Source: Bacteroidales bacterium
GTDB lineage: Bacteria > Bacteroidota > Bacteroidia > Bacteroidales > UBA7332
Length of the DNA stretch: 64,000 nt
Direction: 5' to 3'
NCBI GenBank assembly: GCA_028687995.1
Contig: JAQTZA010000001.1
Location: forward strand, 124,001 to 188,000
The first letter of the stretch is position 1; the number at the start of each line of letters is the position of its first letter. The notes under the pieces are model-generated. The model worked only from the letters and a program-made list of their open reading frames with translations. It did no database searches and was not told the DNA's origin. Shown here one piece after another: positions 1-8,148 of the stretch. The position numbers were made by a program, and so were the translations under genes.

Positions 1-102
1 TGCTCCGATACCAACATCATTTGGATAGTGGGTGAACGAAGCGATAATCGCTTTAGAATTGATGAGAATACAACTGAAGTGTTGGTTGTAAAACTAAATT
101 AA
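1..102 (+). CDS. C-terminal end of an unrecognised protein (5' partial)
   Basis: The frame starting at base 1 is open to a TAA at 100-102 and encodes 33 residues ending ...EVLVVKLN. The start lies outside the window. The tail has no motif I recognise. It is followed by about 500 bases without a gene before thrA, so it is probably a separate transcription unit. An open frame this short could also occur by chance. Confidence 0.45.
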   Translation, partial: CSDTNIIWIVGERSDNRFRIDENTTEVLVVKLN

Positions 103-608
103 ACAAGTTTCTTCAGTTTCTAATTGACTATTTCCGACTTTCTCTATTCAGGGAATTGAGAAAAAAGATGATCTTAAATTATATTTTTCTTATCCCGAAT
201 TCAGGCTACTAAAAAATTCAGAAGATAACGTTGCTTTTATTTTTATAAAAACAAAACGTTAGTTACAAATCAAAAGATATATTCATCATTTTGAATAGAA
301 TTCTTAGGAATTTTCCGAAATTCTGACTAATATTGCAGCACTTTTCTAAAACAAAGCTATGATACGTACTACTGAACATACTGCAATTTTGACGACCACC
401 CCTTGGGGGGTTCAGTAATTCTGCGTAATAGCACAGCAAAAACAATTTTTATCCTATTTTCGGGCACATGTCGCACATTAGCGATAAATCCCTAAATTCA
501 AGCCGCAATTCTTTGCCACAATTGGCTCAAATTGCAAACATTATTATTCATAGCATTGTTAGGATGGGGTAAATGCTCAACATCTTACAATAAATAAAGA
601 GATAAAAC
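103..608. other. Gene-free region upstream of the thr operon, with hairpins
   Basis: I see no convincing gene here; the open minus-strand frame at 263-445 has no family features. Two things stand out. TTTCTTATCCCGAATTCAGG at 187-206 closely matches the arms of the inverted-repeat element at 24929-25202. A nested stem sits at 371-416: ACTGAAC (371-377) pairs with GTTCAGT (410-416) around a C-rich/G-rich hairpin (CCACCCCTTGGGGGG). The second could be leader RNA or a repeat. No clear leader peptide rich in Thr/Ile codons was seen. Confidence 0.5.
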
Positions 609-3041
609 ATGAAGGTATTAAAATTCGGAGGAACTTCAGTAGGCTCGGCAGCGAGCATCCGAAACGTAAAGCAAATTGTTGAGAGTCGCCAAGAACCAGT
701 CGTGGTAGTTGTTTCTGCCTTGGGAGGAATCACCGATCAACTGTTGAAAACGGCCAATCTAGCGGTGCATGGCGATCAATCGTATCACCACGAAATAGAT
801 ATCATCGTAAATCGTCACCTTCAAATGATCGAAGAGGTGGTGTTACCCAATAAACAAGCGGAAACAAAACAAAAAGTGACCGAATTGCTTGACGAGCTGA
901 CCAATATATACAAAGGTGTTTCGTTGATTCGTGATCTTTCGCCCAAAACCAACGATCTGATTGTTAGTTATGGCGAACGAATCTCTTCCGTGATCGTTGC
1001 ACACGCCATTGTGGATGCAAAACGCTACGATGCCCGCGAATTTGTGAAAACTGAGACTCAATTTGGTAAGCATCATTGCAATTTCGACATCACCAATAAA
1101 CTGATACAATCTACATTCGAGAATCTACCAAACATTGCGCTGGTTCCTGGTTTCATCTCTTCAGACTCAGTGACTGGCGAAACCACCAACTTAGGTCGTG
1201 GAGGTTCGGACTATACTGCAGCCATCATAGCAGCAGCACTCGATGCAGAGATTCTCGAAATCTGGACAGATGTTGACGGATTTTTAACAGCTGATCCTCG
1301 GATTATTAGTCATGCGTATGTGATTGATAAACTGAGCTATGTAGAAGCGATGGAGTTGTGTAACTTCGGCGCCAAGGTGATTTATCCACCGACCATCTAC
1401 CCTATTTACCATAAAAATATTCCGATTGTCATCAAAAATACCTTCAATCCCGATGCACCTGGTACATTTATTACCCGTGACAAGATTGGTGACAAAAAAG
1501 CAATCAAAGGAATGTCTTCCATCAACGATGCATGCCTCATTACCGTGCAAGGATTGGGAATGGTGGGCGTTATTGGCGTCAATCACCGTATTTTTCGCGA
1601 ATTGGCAAAATCGGGTGTAAGCGTCTTTCTTGTTTCGCAGGCTTCGTCTGAAAACACCACTTCCATTGGCGTAAAAAATGCAGATGCTGAACTAGCTGTC
1701 AAGGTTTTGAAAGAGGAGTTTAAGCACGAGATTTCTATCGGAGAAATCAACGATATCAAAGCAGAGAAAGATTTGGCGTGCGTAGCCATCGTGGGTGAAA
1801 ACATGAAACACACACCGGGTATTGCAGGAAAACTGTTCGGCACATTGGGTCGCAACGGTATAAACGTAATCGCTTGTGCGCAAGGTGCTTCAGAAACGAA
1901 TATATCGTTTGTCATACGATTAGACAGCCTTAAAAAAGCATTAAACGTGATTCACGACAGCTTCTTCTTATCAGATTATCAGGTATTGAATGTTTTTGTA
2001 GCGGGTGTGGGTCTTGTAGGTGGCAATTTATTGGAACAAATACAAAAGCAACAACCCAAACTACTCAAAGAGAAATCATTAAAACTCAATATTGTTGGTT
2101 TGACCAACTCCAGACATTCACTATTGAATCGGGATGGAATTGATTTAACGAATTACAAAGAAGATCTCTCCAAATCGAATGTTTCTGCCTCGCCAAAGGC
2201 TATTTTAGATGCCATTATCGAAATGAACATCTTCAATGCAGTCTTTGTTGATTGTACGGCGAGCTCAGAAATAGCAGGAATTTATAACGAATTGTTGAAA
2301 CACAATGTTTCGGTGGTGACTGCCAATAAAATTGCGGCCTCTTCGTCTTACGAGAATTACGTTCTGCTGAAAGATACTGCTCGTCAGCGCGGCATCAAGT
2401 TTCTATTTGAAACCAATGTAGGAGCAGGTTTGCCAATCATCAATACGATGAATGCGTTGATTAACAGCGGCGACAGCATCATCAAACTTGAAGCAGTGGT
2501 TTCGGGTACGTTGAACTTTATTTTCAACAAACTGAGCGCAGATATTCCATTGAGCAAAACAATTGTTTTGGCAAAAGAGGCCGGATTTGCAGAACCGGAT
2601 CCACGCATCGACTTGAGTGGTAAAGATGTGATTCGCAAATTGGTGATTCTTTCACGCGAAGCGGGTTATCCATTGGAGCAAGAAGATGTGAAGAAGAATC
2701 TCTTTATTCCGCAGAAATATTTCGATGGAAGTCTGGATGATTTCTGGAAAACAGTTTCGGAACTAGATGGAGAGTTTGAAGAGCGTCGCAAAGCGTTGGT
2801 TGCAGAAAACAAAAGGTATCGCTTCGTGGCAAAACTCGAAAACGGAGAAGGATCGGTCGGTTTGCAAGAGGTGGACGATAGCCATCCATTCTATCATTTG
2901 GAAGGAAGCAACAACATCATCATGATTACCACCGAGCGATACAACGAATACCCGATGATTATCAAAGGATACGGTGCTGGCGCAAGTGTAACTGCTGCTG
3001 GTCTTTTTGCCGATGTCATCAGCATTGCGAATATTAGATAA
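609..3041 (+). CDS. thrA: Bifunctional aspartate kinase / homoserine dehydrogenase
   Basis: 810 aa, the normal length for ThrA. It phosphorylates aspartate (first step of the Lys/Met/Thr pathway) and reduces aspartate semialdehyde to homoserine. The kinase domain opens with KFGGTSVGS at residues 5-13 and has GRGGSDYTA near 196. Two ACT regulatory domains span about 315-455; in this family they mediate threonine feedback. The homoserine dehydrogenase domain starts near 463 with the NAD(P)-binding GVGLVGG, and the catalytic stretch AEPDPRIDLSGKD is near 660. ATG at 609 is chosen because the kinase motif begins five residues later. It is the first gene of thrA-apgM-thrC, followed by a 98-bp spacer. 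No homoserine kinase gene (thrB) lies nearby. Confidence 0.97.
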   Translation: MKVLKFGGTSVGSAASIRNVKQIVESRQEPVVVVVSALGGITDQLLKTANLAVHGDQSYHHEIDIIVNRHLQMIEEVVLPNKQAETKQKVTELLDELTNIYKGVSLIRDLSPKTNDLIVSYGERISSVIVAHAIVDAKRYDAREFVKTETQFGKHHCNFDITNKLIQSTFENLPNIALVPGFISSDSVTGETTNLGRGGSDYTAAIIAAALDAEILEIWTDVDGFLTADPRIISHAYVIDKLSYVEAMELCNFGAKVIYPPTIYPIYHKNIPIVIKNTFNPDAPGTFITRDKIGDKKAIKGMSSINDACLITVQGLGMVGVIGVNHRIFRELAKSGVSVFLVSQASSENTTSIGVKNADAELAVKVLKEEFKHEISIGEINDIKAEKDLACVAIVGENMKHTPGIAGKLFGTLGRNGINVIACAQGASETNISFVIRLDSLKKALNVIHDSFFLSDYQVLNVFVAGVGLVGGNLLEQIQKQQPKLLKEKSLKLNIVGLTNSRHSLLNRDGIDLTNYKEDLSKSNVSASPKAILDAIIEMNIFNAVFVDCTASSEIAGIYNELLKHNVSVVTANKIAASSSYENYVLLKDTARQRGIKFLFETNVGAGLPIINTMNALINSGDSIIKLEAVVSGTLNFIFNKLSADIPLSKTIVLAKEAGFAEPDPRIDLSGKDVIRKLVILSREAGYPLEQEDVKKNLFIPQKYFDGSLDDFWKTVSELDGEFEERRKALVAENKRYRFVAKLENGEGSVGLQEVDDSHPFYHLEGSNNIIMITTERYNEYPMIIKGYGAGASVTAAGLFADVISIANIR

Positions 3042-3139
3042 TGTGCCAATTTCTCAATATGCCAATGTACCAATCTGCTAATGAACTTGGTACGCGCGGA
3101 AATAGTAAATTGTAAATGAATAACTAGTAAATAAACAAA

Positions 3140-4345
3140 ATGAAATACATCATTATACTTGGCGACGGAATGGCAGATGAGCCTGCTGAGCAATTAGGTG
3201 GGAAAACCTGCCTACAAGCGGCCAACAAACCGTCGATTGACCGACTCGCAGCGATGGGCGTGAGCGGATTGTTCAAATCAGTTCCCGACGGATTCGCTCC
3301 GGGTAGCGAAATTGCCAACCTCACTGTGTTGGGCTACAATGTGGCGGAAGATTTTGAGGGACGCGGTTCGCTCGAAGCTGCCAGTATGGGTATCGACATC
3401 GAAGCCGGTGAAATGGCCATGCGTTGCAACCTGATTTGCATCGAAAACGATAAAATCAAGAATCACTCGGCCGGGCATATCTCGAATGCCGAAGCGGAAG
3501 AGTTGGTTCTTTTTTTGCAAAAGGAACTAGGCGGCGACATCGTCAACTTTTTCCCCGGTGTTTCGTACCGCCATTTGTTGAAAATGAAAGGCGGCAACAA
3601 ACTCTTGAAGTGTACACCTCCTCATGATGTGCCTGGAACTCCCTTTCGCAACGTGATGATCAAGGCAGAATCGCCTGAAGCGGAAGAGACGGCTCGCATT
3701 CTAAACGAACTAACCCTCAAATCGCAAACGTTGTTGGCCAATCACCCTGTCAACCTGAAACGTGTGGCAGAAGGAAAAGACGCTGCCAACAGCATCTGGC
3801 TCTGGTCGCCGGGTTACAAACCAAAGATGAAAACGTTGATGGAAAATTACGGTATCAACAGCGGTTCGGTGATTTCGGCAGTCGATTTGATCAAAGGTAT
3901 CGGACGTTATGCCGGTCTCGAATCCATCGAAGTGGAAGGCGCAACCGGACTTTACGACACCAACTACGAAGGCAAAACACAAGCGGCTCTCGAAGCGTTG
4001 AAGACGAAAGATTTCGTGTTTCTACACATCGAAGCAAGCGACGAAGCGGGTCACGAAGGGAACTTTGAACTTAAAACCAAAACCATCGAATACCTCGATA
4101 GCCGTTGTGTGAAAACCATTCTCGACGAAACTGCCAAATGGGACGAGCTGGTGACGATTGCCATCCTCCCCGACCATCCAACGCCTTGTCGCACCAAAAC
4201 GCATACCAATGCACCTGTGCCTTTCGTCATCTTGAAACCGGGTCAAGCACCCGACAACGTTCAAGTTTACGACGAATTCAGTGTTGCCAAAGGTGGTTAC
4301 GGACTGTTGCAACCGGATGAGTTTATGAAAGAGTTGTTTAAATAA
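3140..4345 (+). CDS. apgM: Archaeal-type cofactor-independent phosphoglycerate mutase family protein; possible homoserine kinase stand-in
   Basis: 401 aa, alkaline phosphatase superfamily, aPGAM branch. Metal-binding GDGMAD is at residues 8-13. The nucleophile region is PGSEIANLTVLGY with Ser56. A C-terminal metal site, DHPTPCRTKTHTNAP, is near 350. The biochemical activity of the family is 2-/3-phosphoglycerate interconversion. Its place between thrA and thrC, where thrB would be expected, supports the proposal made for Bacteroidota that this paralogue makes O-phosphohomoserine. That role is inference. The spacers on both sides carry similar CCAAT/CTAATG repeat words, so co-transcription with its neighbours is likely but not certain. 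Confidence 0.9.
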   Translation: MKYIIILGDGMADEPAEQLGGKTCLQAANKPSIDRLAAMGVSGLFKSVPDGFAPGSEIANLTVLGYNVAEDFEGRGSLEAASMGIDIEAGEMAMRCNLICIENDKIKNHSAGHISNAEAEELVLFLQKELGGDIVNFFPGVSYRHLLKMKGGNKLLKCTPPHDVPGTPFRNVMIKAESPEAEETARILNELTLKSQTLLANHPVNLKRVAEGKDAANSIWLWSPGYKPKMKTLMENYGINSGSVISAVDLIKGIGRYAGLESIEVEGATGLYDTNYEGKTQAALEALKTKDFVFLHIEASDEAGHEGNFELKTKTIEYLDSRCVKTILDETAKWDELVTIAILPDHPTPCRTKTHTNAPVPFVILKPGQAPDNVQVYDEFSVAKGGYGLLQPDEFMKELFK

Positions 4346-4694
4346 TGGTCCAATATGCCAATTAGCTAAGTTGCTAATGTGCTAATGAGAGAATGTAAAA
4401 TGATTACAAATTCACTAATTTTGCCCCTAAATCCCCTGAAGGGGACTTTGAGATTCTACGGTTGATGAAGTGTTTATCAATGATCAACTTTTCAAAATTA
4501 CGCCTCTGCAAAAGTCCCCTTCAGGGGATTTAGGGGTAAAGACAATATTATTACATAGCATATCCAACAACAATAACTAAATCAATAAATGAGATTCTAT
4601 AACTTCTCAGCGAAGCGATAACTCCTTAACTTCTTTAACTCCATATAAGCGAAGCGATAACTCCTTTAACTTCTATAACTTCTTATATAAAAGA
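4346..4694. repeat. apgM-thrC spacer with REP-like inverted repeat and direct repeats
   Basis: No gene. A perfect 26-bp inverted repeat occupies 4424-4449 and 4511-4536, separated by 61 bp. Each arm contains the inner near-palindrome CCCCTGAAGGGG. This resembles the REP-type intergenic repeats common in Bacteroidota genomes (recalled, not searched). Further on, two copies of a ~32-bp unit starting AGCGAAGCGATAACTCC lie at 4609-4640 and 4648-4680, directly before the thrC start. Near 4350-4385 there are short CCAAT and CTAATG words also seen at 3044-3080. Confidence 0.85.
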
Positions 4695-5996
4695 ATGAAA
4701 TACTACAGCACCAACAAACAAGTCGCACCGGCCTCGCTGCAAGAAGCCGTTGTGAAAGGATTGGCCGCCGACCGTGGTCTGTTTATGCCCGAGAAGATCA
4801 AAACCCTTCCGGCTGAGTTTTACGAAAACATAGACAAACTCTCGTTTCAAGAGATTGCTTACACCGTGGCCGATGCGTTTTTCGGTGAAGACATCGATGC
4901 AGAAACGCTCAAAGCCATTGTGTATGACACACTTAACTTCGATGCGCCAGTTGTTCCCGTAAGCGAAGGAATTTATAGCCTTGAGTTGTACCACGGCCCT
5001 ACCCTAGCCTTCAAAGATGTGGGCGGTCGCTTTATGGCGCGCTTGTTGGGTTATTTCATCAAAAAAGAGGGACAAACCGATGTCAACGTATTGGTAGCAA
5101 CGTCGGGCGATACGGGCAGTGCCGTGGCCAACGGATTCCTCGGTGTGAAAGGCATTCACGTGTATGTGCTTTATCCAAAAGGTTTAGTGAGTCCGATTCA
5201 AGAGTGCCAGTTCACTACGTTGGGACAAAACATTACCGCTTTGGAAGTAGATGGCACGTTCGACGATTGTCAAGCATTGGTCAAATCAGCCTTTATGGAC
5301 GAAGAGTTGAATGCAAAACTAAATCTTACCTCCGCCAACTCCATCAATGTAGCGCGATTCCTGCCACAAGCGTTCTACTACTTCTACGCTTATGCGCAAT
5401 TGAAGAAGATGGGCAAAGAAAAAGAGATGGTCATCTGCGTACCGAGTGGCAACTTCGGCAACATCACTGCTGGACTGTTTGGCAAAAAAATGGGATTGCC
5501 GATCAAACGATTTATTGCAGCCAACAACCGCAACGATATTTTCCTGCAATACATCAACACTGGCGTTTATACTCCGAAACCTTCCGTTTCGACCATTGCC
5601 AATGCGATGGACGTGGGCGACCCGAGCAACTTTGCACGCGTTCTCGACCTTTACGACCACTCGTGGGAAGCTATCAAAAGTGAAATCAGCAGTTGCAGCT
5701 ACACCGACGAACAAATCGCCGAAACAGTGGCCAACACCTACCGCGATACGAAATACTTGCTCGACCCACACGGCGCTGTAGGCTACCGAGCGCTGCAAGA
5801 GGGATTGAAACCCAACGAAACAGGCGTATTCCTCGAAACGGCACACCCTGCTAAATTCCTCGAAACGGTAGAACGCATCATCGGAGTGAGTGTGGAGATT
5901 CCACAAAAGCTACAAGAGTTTATGAAAGGTACGAAACAGAGCATCGAATTGGGCAAAGATTTCGCCGGATTCAAAGCGTATTTGATGAAGAAATAA
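4695..5996 (+). CDS. thrC: Threonine synthase
   Basis: 433 aa, a PLP fold-type II enzyme that converts O-phosphohomoserine to threonine, the last step of the pathway. The N-terminal YYSTN...LAADRGLFMP is typical of ThrC. The PLP lysine is Lys107 in YHGPTLAFKDVGG. The phosphate-binding loop TSGDTGSAVANG follows near residue 136, and FLETAHPAKF is near the C terminus. It is the last gene of the thr operon and is followed by a strong hairpin terminator. The ATG at 4695 is ten residues ahead of conserved sequence and is the only good start. Confidence 0.97.
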   Translation: MKYYSTNKQVAPASLQEAVVKGLAADRGLFMPEKIKTLPAEFYENIDKLSFQEIAYTVADAFFGEDIDAETLKAIVYDTLNFDAPVVPVSEGIYSLELYHGPTLAFKDVGGRFMARLLGYFIKKEGQTDVNVLVATSGDTGSAVANGFLGVKGIHVYVLYPKGLVSPIQECQFTTLGQNITALEVDGTFDDCQALVKSAFMDEELNAKLNLTSANSINVARFLPQAFYYFYAYAQLKKMGKEKEMVICVPSGNFGNITAGLFGKKMGLPIKRFIAANNRNDIFLQYINTGVYTPKPSVSTIANAMDVGDPSNFARVLDLYDHSWEAIKSEISSCSYTDEQIAETVANTYRDTKYLLDPHGAVGYRALQEGLKPNETGVFLETAHPAKFLETVERIIGVSVEIPQKLQEFMKGTKQSIELGKDFAGFKAYLMKK

Positions 5997-6029
5997 TTTA
6001 CCGTACTCAAATGCACTAATCTCATACAA

Positions 6030-6066
6030 AAGGGAGGCTAAACATTGTTTGGCTTCCTTTTTTTTC
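6030..6066 (+). terminator. Rho-independent terminator of the thr operon
   Basis: A stem of GGAGGCTAAAC pairing (with G-U wobbles) to GTTTGGCTTCC around a 3-nt loop, followed by a run of T. It lies about 35 bp after the thrC stop. Confidence 0.85.
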
Positions 6067-6307
6067 GCACAGGGTTGAAACCCATGTGCTCCAAAATCTG
6101 CTCCCGCAAAGCGTGACAAGCTATACCTACGAAATTGCACAATCTCCATCAAACACACAAGTCCCACAGAACGAAGCTACTTAGCTGTTTAAGAAGTGTA
6201 AATGTACACATTCAATCATAAATCAAACAGTTAATCAAAATACCTATACATACTATATCAATAAAATAATAATATCATAAAATTCTACATATTACAATAA
6301 TAGTATT

Positions 6308-6706
6308 TTGCATTGAATGCAAAGCCGTTTGTATTACACGCAAAGACAATCTCATAGAAGACAAAGGGCTTTGTATCACATACAATGTCGAATGCATGAA
6401 AGACAAAGCCAAAAAAAATACAAACAACGACAAACTCATAGAATGCAATGCCGTTTGCATGGAAGTAAATACGCTTTGTATAGAAGACAAAGTCCATTAC
6501 ATTCCACGCATTGTCGAAAACAAAAAATGCAAAGCCCTTTGCATTTCACACAAAGAGCTTTGCATGGAAGTAAATGCTCGTGACATTGCATACAAAGGTC
6601 ATTTACATTCACACATCAAGCATTTCATTTCATACAATCATCGTTTCATTCCATACAATTGGCGATGTGTAGAATGCAATGCAAGAAGCATTGTGCGACC
6701 CGATCG
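6308..6706. repeat. Tandem array of about nineteen degenerate 21-bp units
   Basis: Cutting the sequence every 21 bases from 6308 aligns 17 to 19 consecutive units without a gap. The approximate consensus is TTGCATNNAATGCAAAG followed by NCNT. Most units keep CAT at columns 4-6 and CAAAG or CAAT at columns 13-17, so the unit is a partial palindrome (TTTGCAT...ATGCAAAG). Clear units include those starting at 6308, 6329, 6371, 6455, 6476, 6539 and 6560; units near 6413 and after 6665 are decayed. Because 21 is a multiple of 3, several frames on both strands stay open and encode heptapeptide repeats; I do not call a gene. The flanks 6067-6307 and 6707-7039 have no gene that I can see. Confidence 0.85.
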
Positions 6707-7039
6707 CCTCATTACATCCGACAGACAAGTCTGAGACAAATCTCCTATCACATACACCTCAGGTCGCAATCAGCTTGAGACAGCTATTTCGCATTACTTC
6801 ACGCTCTGCACTAGTGCATTATCCGCTTGCTGCATCCCACGCTTCACGATCTGATCTGCACTATTCGAAGATTTATTTTCTTTCACGAATTCAGTACTTG
6901 ATTTGTTAAGTATTTATAAATATAGTATTTCTGAATACTATATACATACTAAAAACATATATTTGAAAGTTTTATCAAAAAAGATGGAAAGTAGTGGGTG
7001 AAACGAAACAATACAATCAACAATGTAAAATCAACACAA

Positions 7040-7660
7040 ATGAACAACTCGAAAATTATTTTTGCATACGACAGGATGCCGGATGCAGAACTGAGCAACA
7101 AAGCTCAAAATCCTATTTCGGCAATGACCGAAAACCCCAGTTTCTCTGAGCCAACACCTTCGCTCGCTAGTGTACAGGCTATTTTAGACAGTTTTCGCAC
7201 CGCACTGACGGCTGCACAGTCGGGCGACAGAACGAAAATCGCCATCAAAAACGAGAAAAGAGAAATCTTGATCGACACGTTGCACTCCTTGGGGCGCTAT
7301 GCAGAGATGGCAGCCAATGGCAACCGCTCTATCTTGCTGAGCTCGGGCTTCGATATAAGCAAAGAGCGCTCATCGACCGTAGAGCTGGGACAACCCGAGA
7401 ATGTGCGCCTTAGCGATGGTGGCAATATCGGCGAAATTATCGTTGCTTGCAGCAGTGTAGCTGGTGTGCGGTCGTACCTATTTCAGTACACCGCCGATCC
7501 ACTCCTACCCGACAGCGTGTGGGTGAGCAATGCCTCCACCAAATCGGAGTATGTGATAAGAGGTTTGAAGTCGAGCACCAAATACTGGTGTCGTGTGGTA
7601 GCCATAGGCAGCAACGACCAACAAACAGTATCGAACCCTGTAGCACGCATCGTGCAATAG
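7040..7660 (+). CDS. Fibronectin type III-like domain protein of unknown function
   Basis: 206 aa from the ATG at 7040; an in-frame GTG at 6998 would add 14 residues but gives a less natural N terminus. The first ~110 residues are helical (MNNSKIIFAYDRMPDAELSN... then a run of LASVQAILDSFRTALTAAQ), with no signal peptide. The C-terminal ~85 residues look like a fibronectin-III sandwich: VACSSVAGVRSYLFQYT, then GLKSSTKYWCRVVAIGSNDQQ, ending SNPVARIVQ. The architecture matches a small protein family that I recall from Bacteroidota, of unknown role. It stands alone, follows the 21-bp repeat array and ends in a terminator. It is GC-richer than the AT-rich gene that follows. Confidence 0.7.
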   Translation: MNNSKIIFAYDRMPDAELSNKAQNPISAMTENPSFSEPTPSLASVQAILDSFRTALTAAQSGDRTKIAIKNEKREILIDTLHSLGRYAEMAANGNRSILLSSGFDISKERSSTVELGQPENVRLSDGGNIGEIIVACSSVAGVRSYLFQYTADPLLPDSVWVSNASTKSEYVIRGLKSSTKYWCRVVAIGSNDQQTVSNPVARIVQ

Positions 7661-7703
7661 ATACTTCGATACGCAACAAAACACCCTCCTACTTTCACGC
7701 TCT

Positions 7704-7737
7704 AAGACCTGCCGACGATATTCGGTGGGTCTTTTTG
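7704..7737 (+). terminator. Rho-independent terminator after the FnIII-like gene
   Basis: AAGACCTGCCGA pairs imperfectly with TCGGTGGGTCTT across a short loop, followed by TTTTT. It lies about 45 bp after the stop at 7660. Confidence 0.75.
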
Positions 7738-8148
7738 TATCTACTCATCGGCTTTACTATATAGAGACTAACCGCTGTGAGCCTCGCAAATAGAACGTTG
7801 CATAAAATAGTTGTAGTATTCACCTCAACTATTTTTTATTTTGTATGTAAATATTTAAGGTTTATTTGTAAGTTTGTGGGGTGGTGAAAGAGAGGTAAAA
7901 TCAATCAGACATAATGCCTTCCGTTGGCGGGATCTGTGCTCACGTTTTCTATATCATATTAGCATTTATAATGCGAAAAGATAATAAATTTGTTATCGGA
8001 ACACAGTTCCTTATAATCGCAAAAAGCGAGATTGCAAATTCTCGCTAACGGACACATATAATTTACGGTATAACTATCCGAAGGGACGAGAAAAAAGAAT
8101 TGCAAGTTCACCAGTATTTCACTATAAATAAAACATATAATAACAAAT
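7738..8148. other. Gene-free spacer with a second terminator-like hairpin
   Basis: No gene seen. AAAATAGTTG (7804-7813) pairs perfectly with CAACTATTTT (7826-7835) and is followed by more T, so it could terminate leftover plus-strand transcripts. A smaller stem, AGCGAGA/TCTCGCT, occurs near 8026-8048. No convincing -7 box was found for the gene starting at 8149. Confidence 0.5.

Noticed and set aside
371..416. Threonine attenuator leader
   Set aside because: The stem is present, but no leader peptide with Thr or Ile codons and no T run follow it, so a regulatory call is not supported.
263..445. Small minus-strand gene upstream of thrA
   Set aside because: Cys- and Phe-rich translation of hairpin and repeat sequence with no family resemblance.
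5319..5906. Long minus-strand open frame inside thrC
   Set aside because: It is the complement of highly conserved threonine synthase codons; no independent features.
6308..6706. CRISPR array
   Set aside because: Units are contiguous 21-mers with no unique spacers between them and they diverge from each other; no cas genes are nearby.
6317..6734. Repeat-array open frames as genes
   Set aside because: Frames are open on both strands because the period is a multiple of three; no ribosome site, signal or family is visible.
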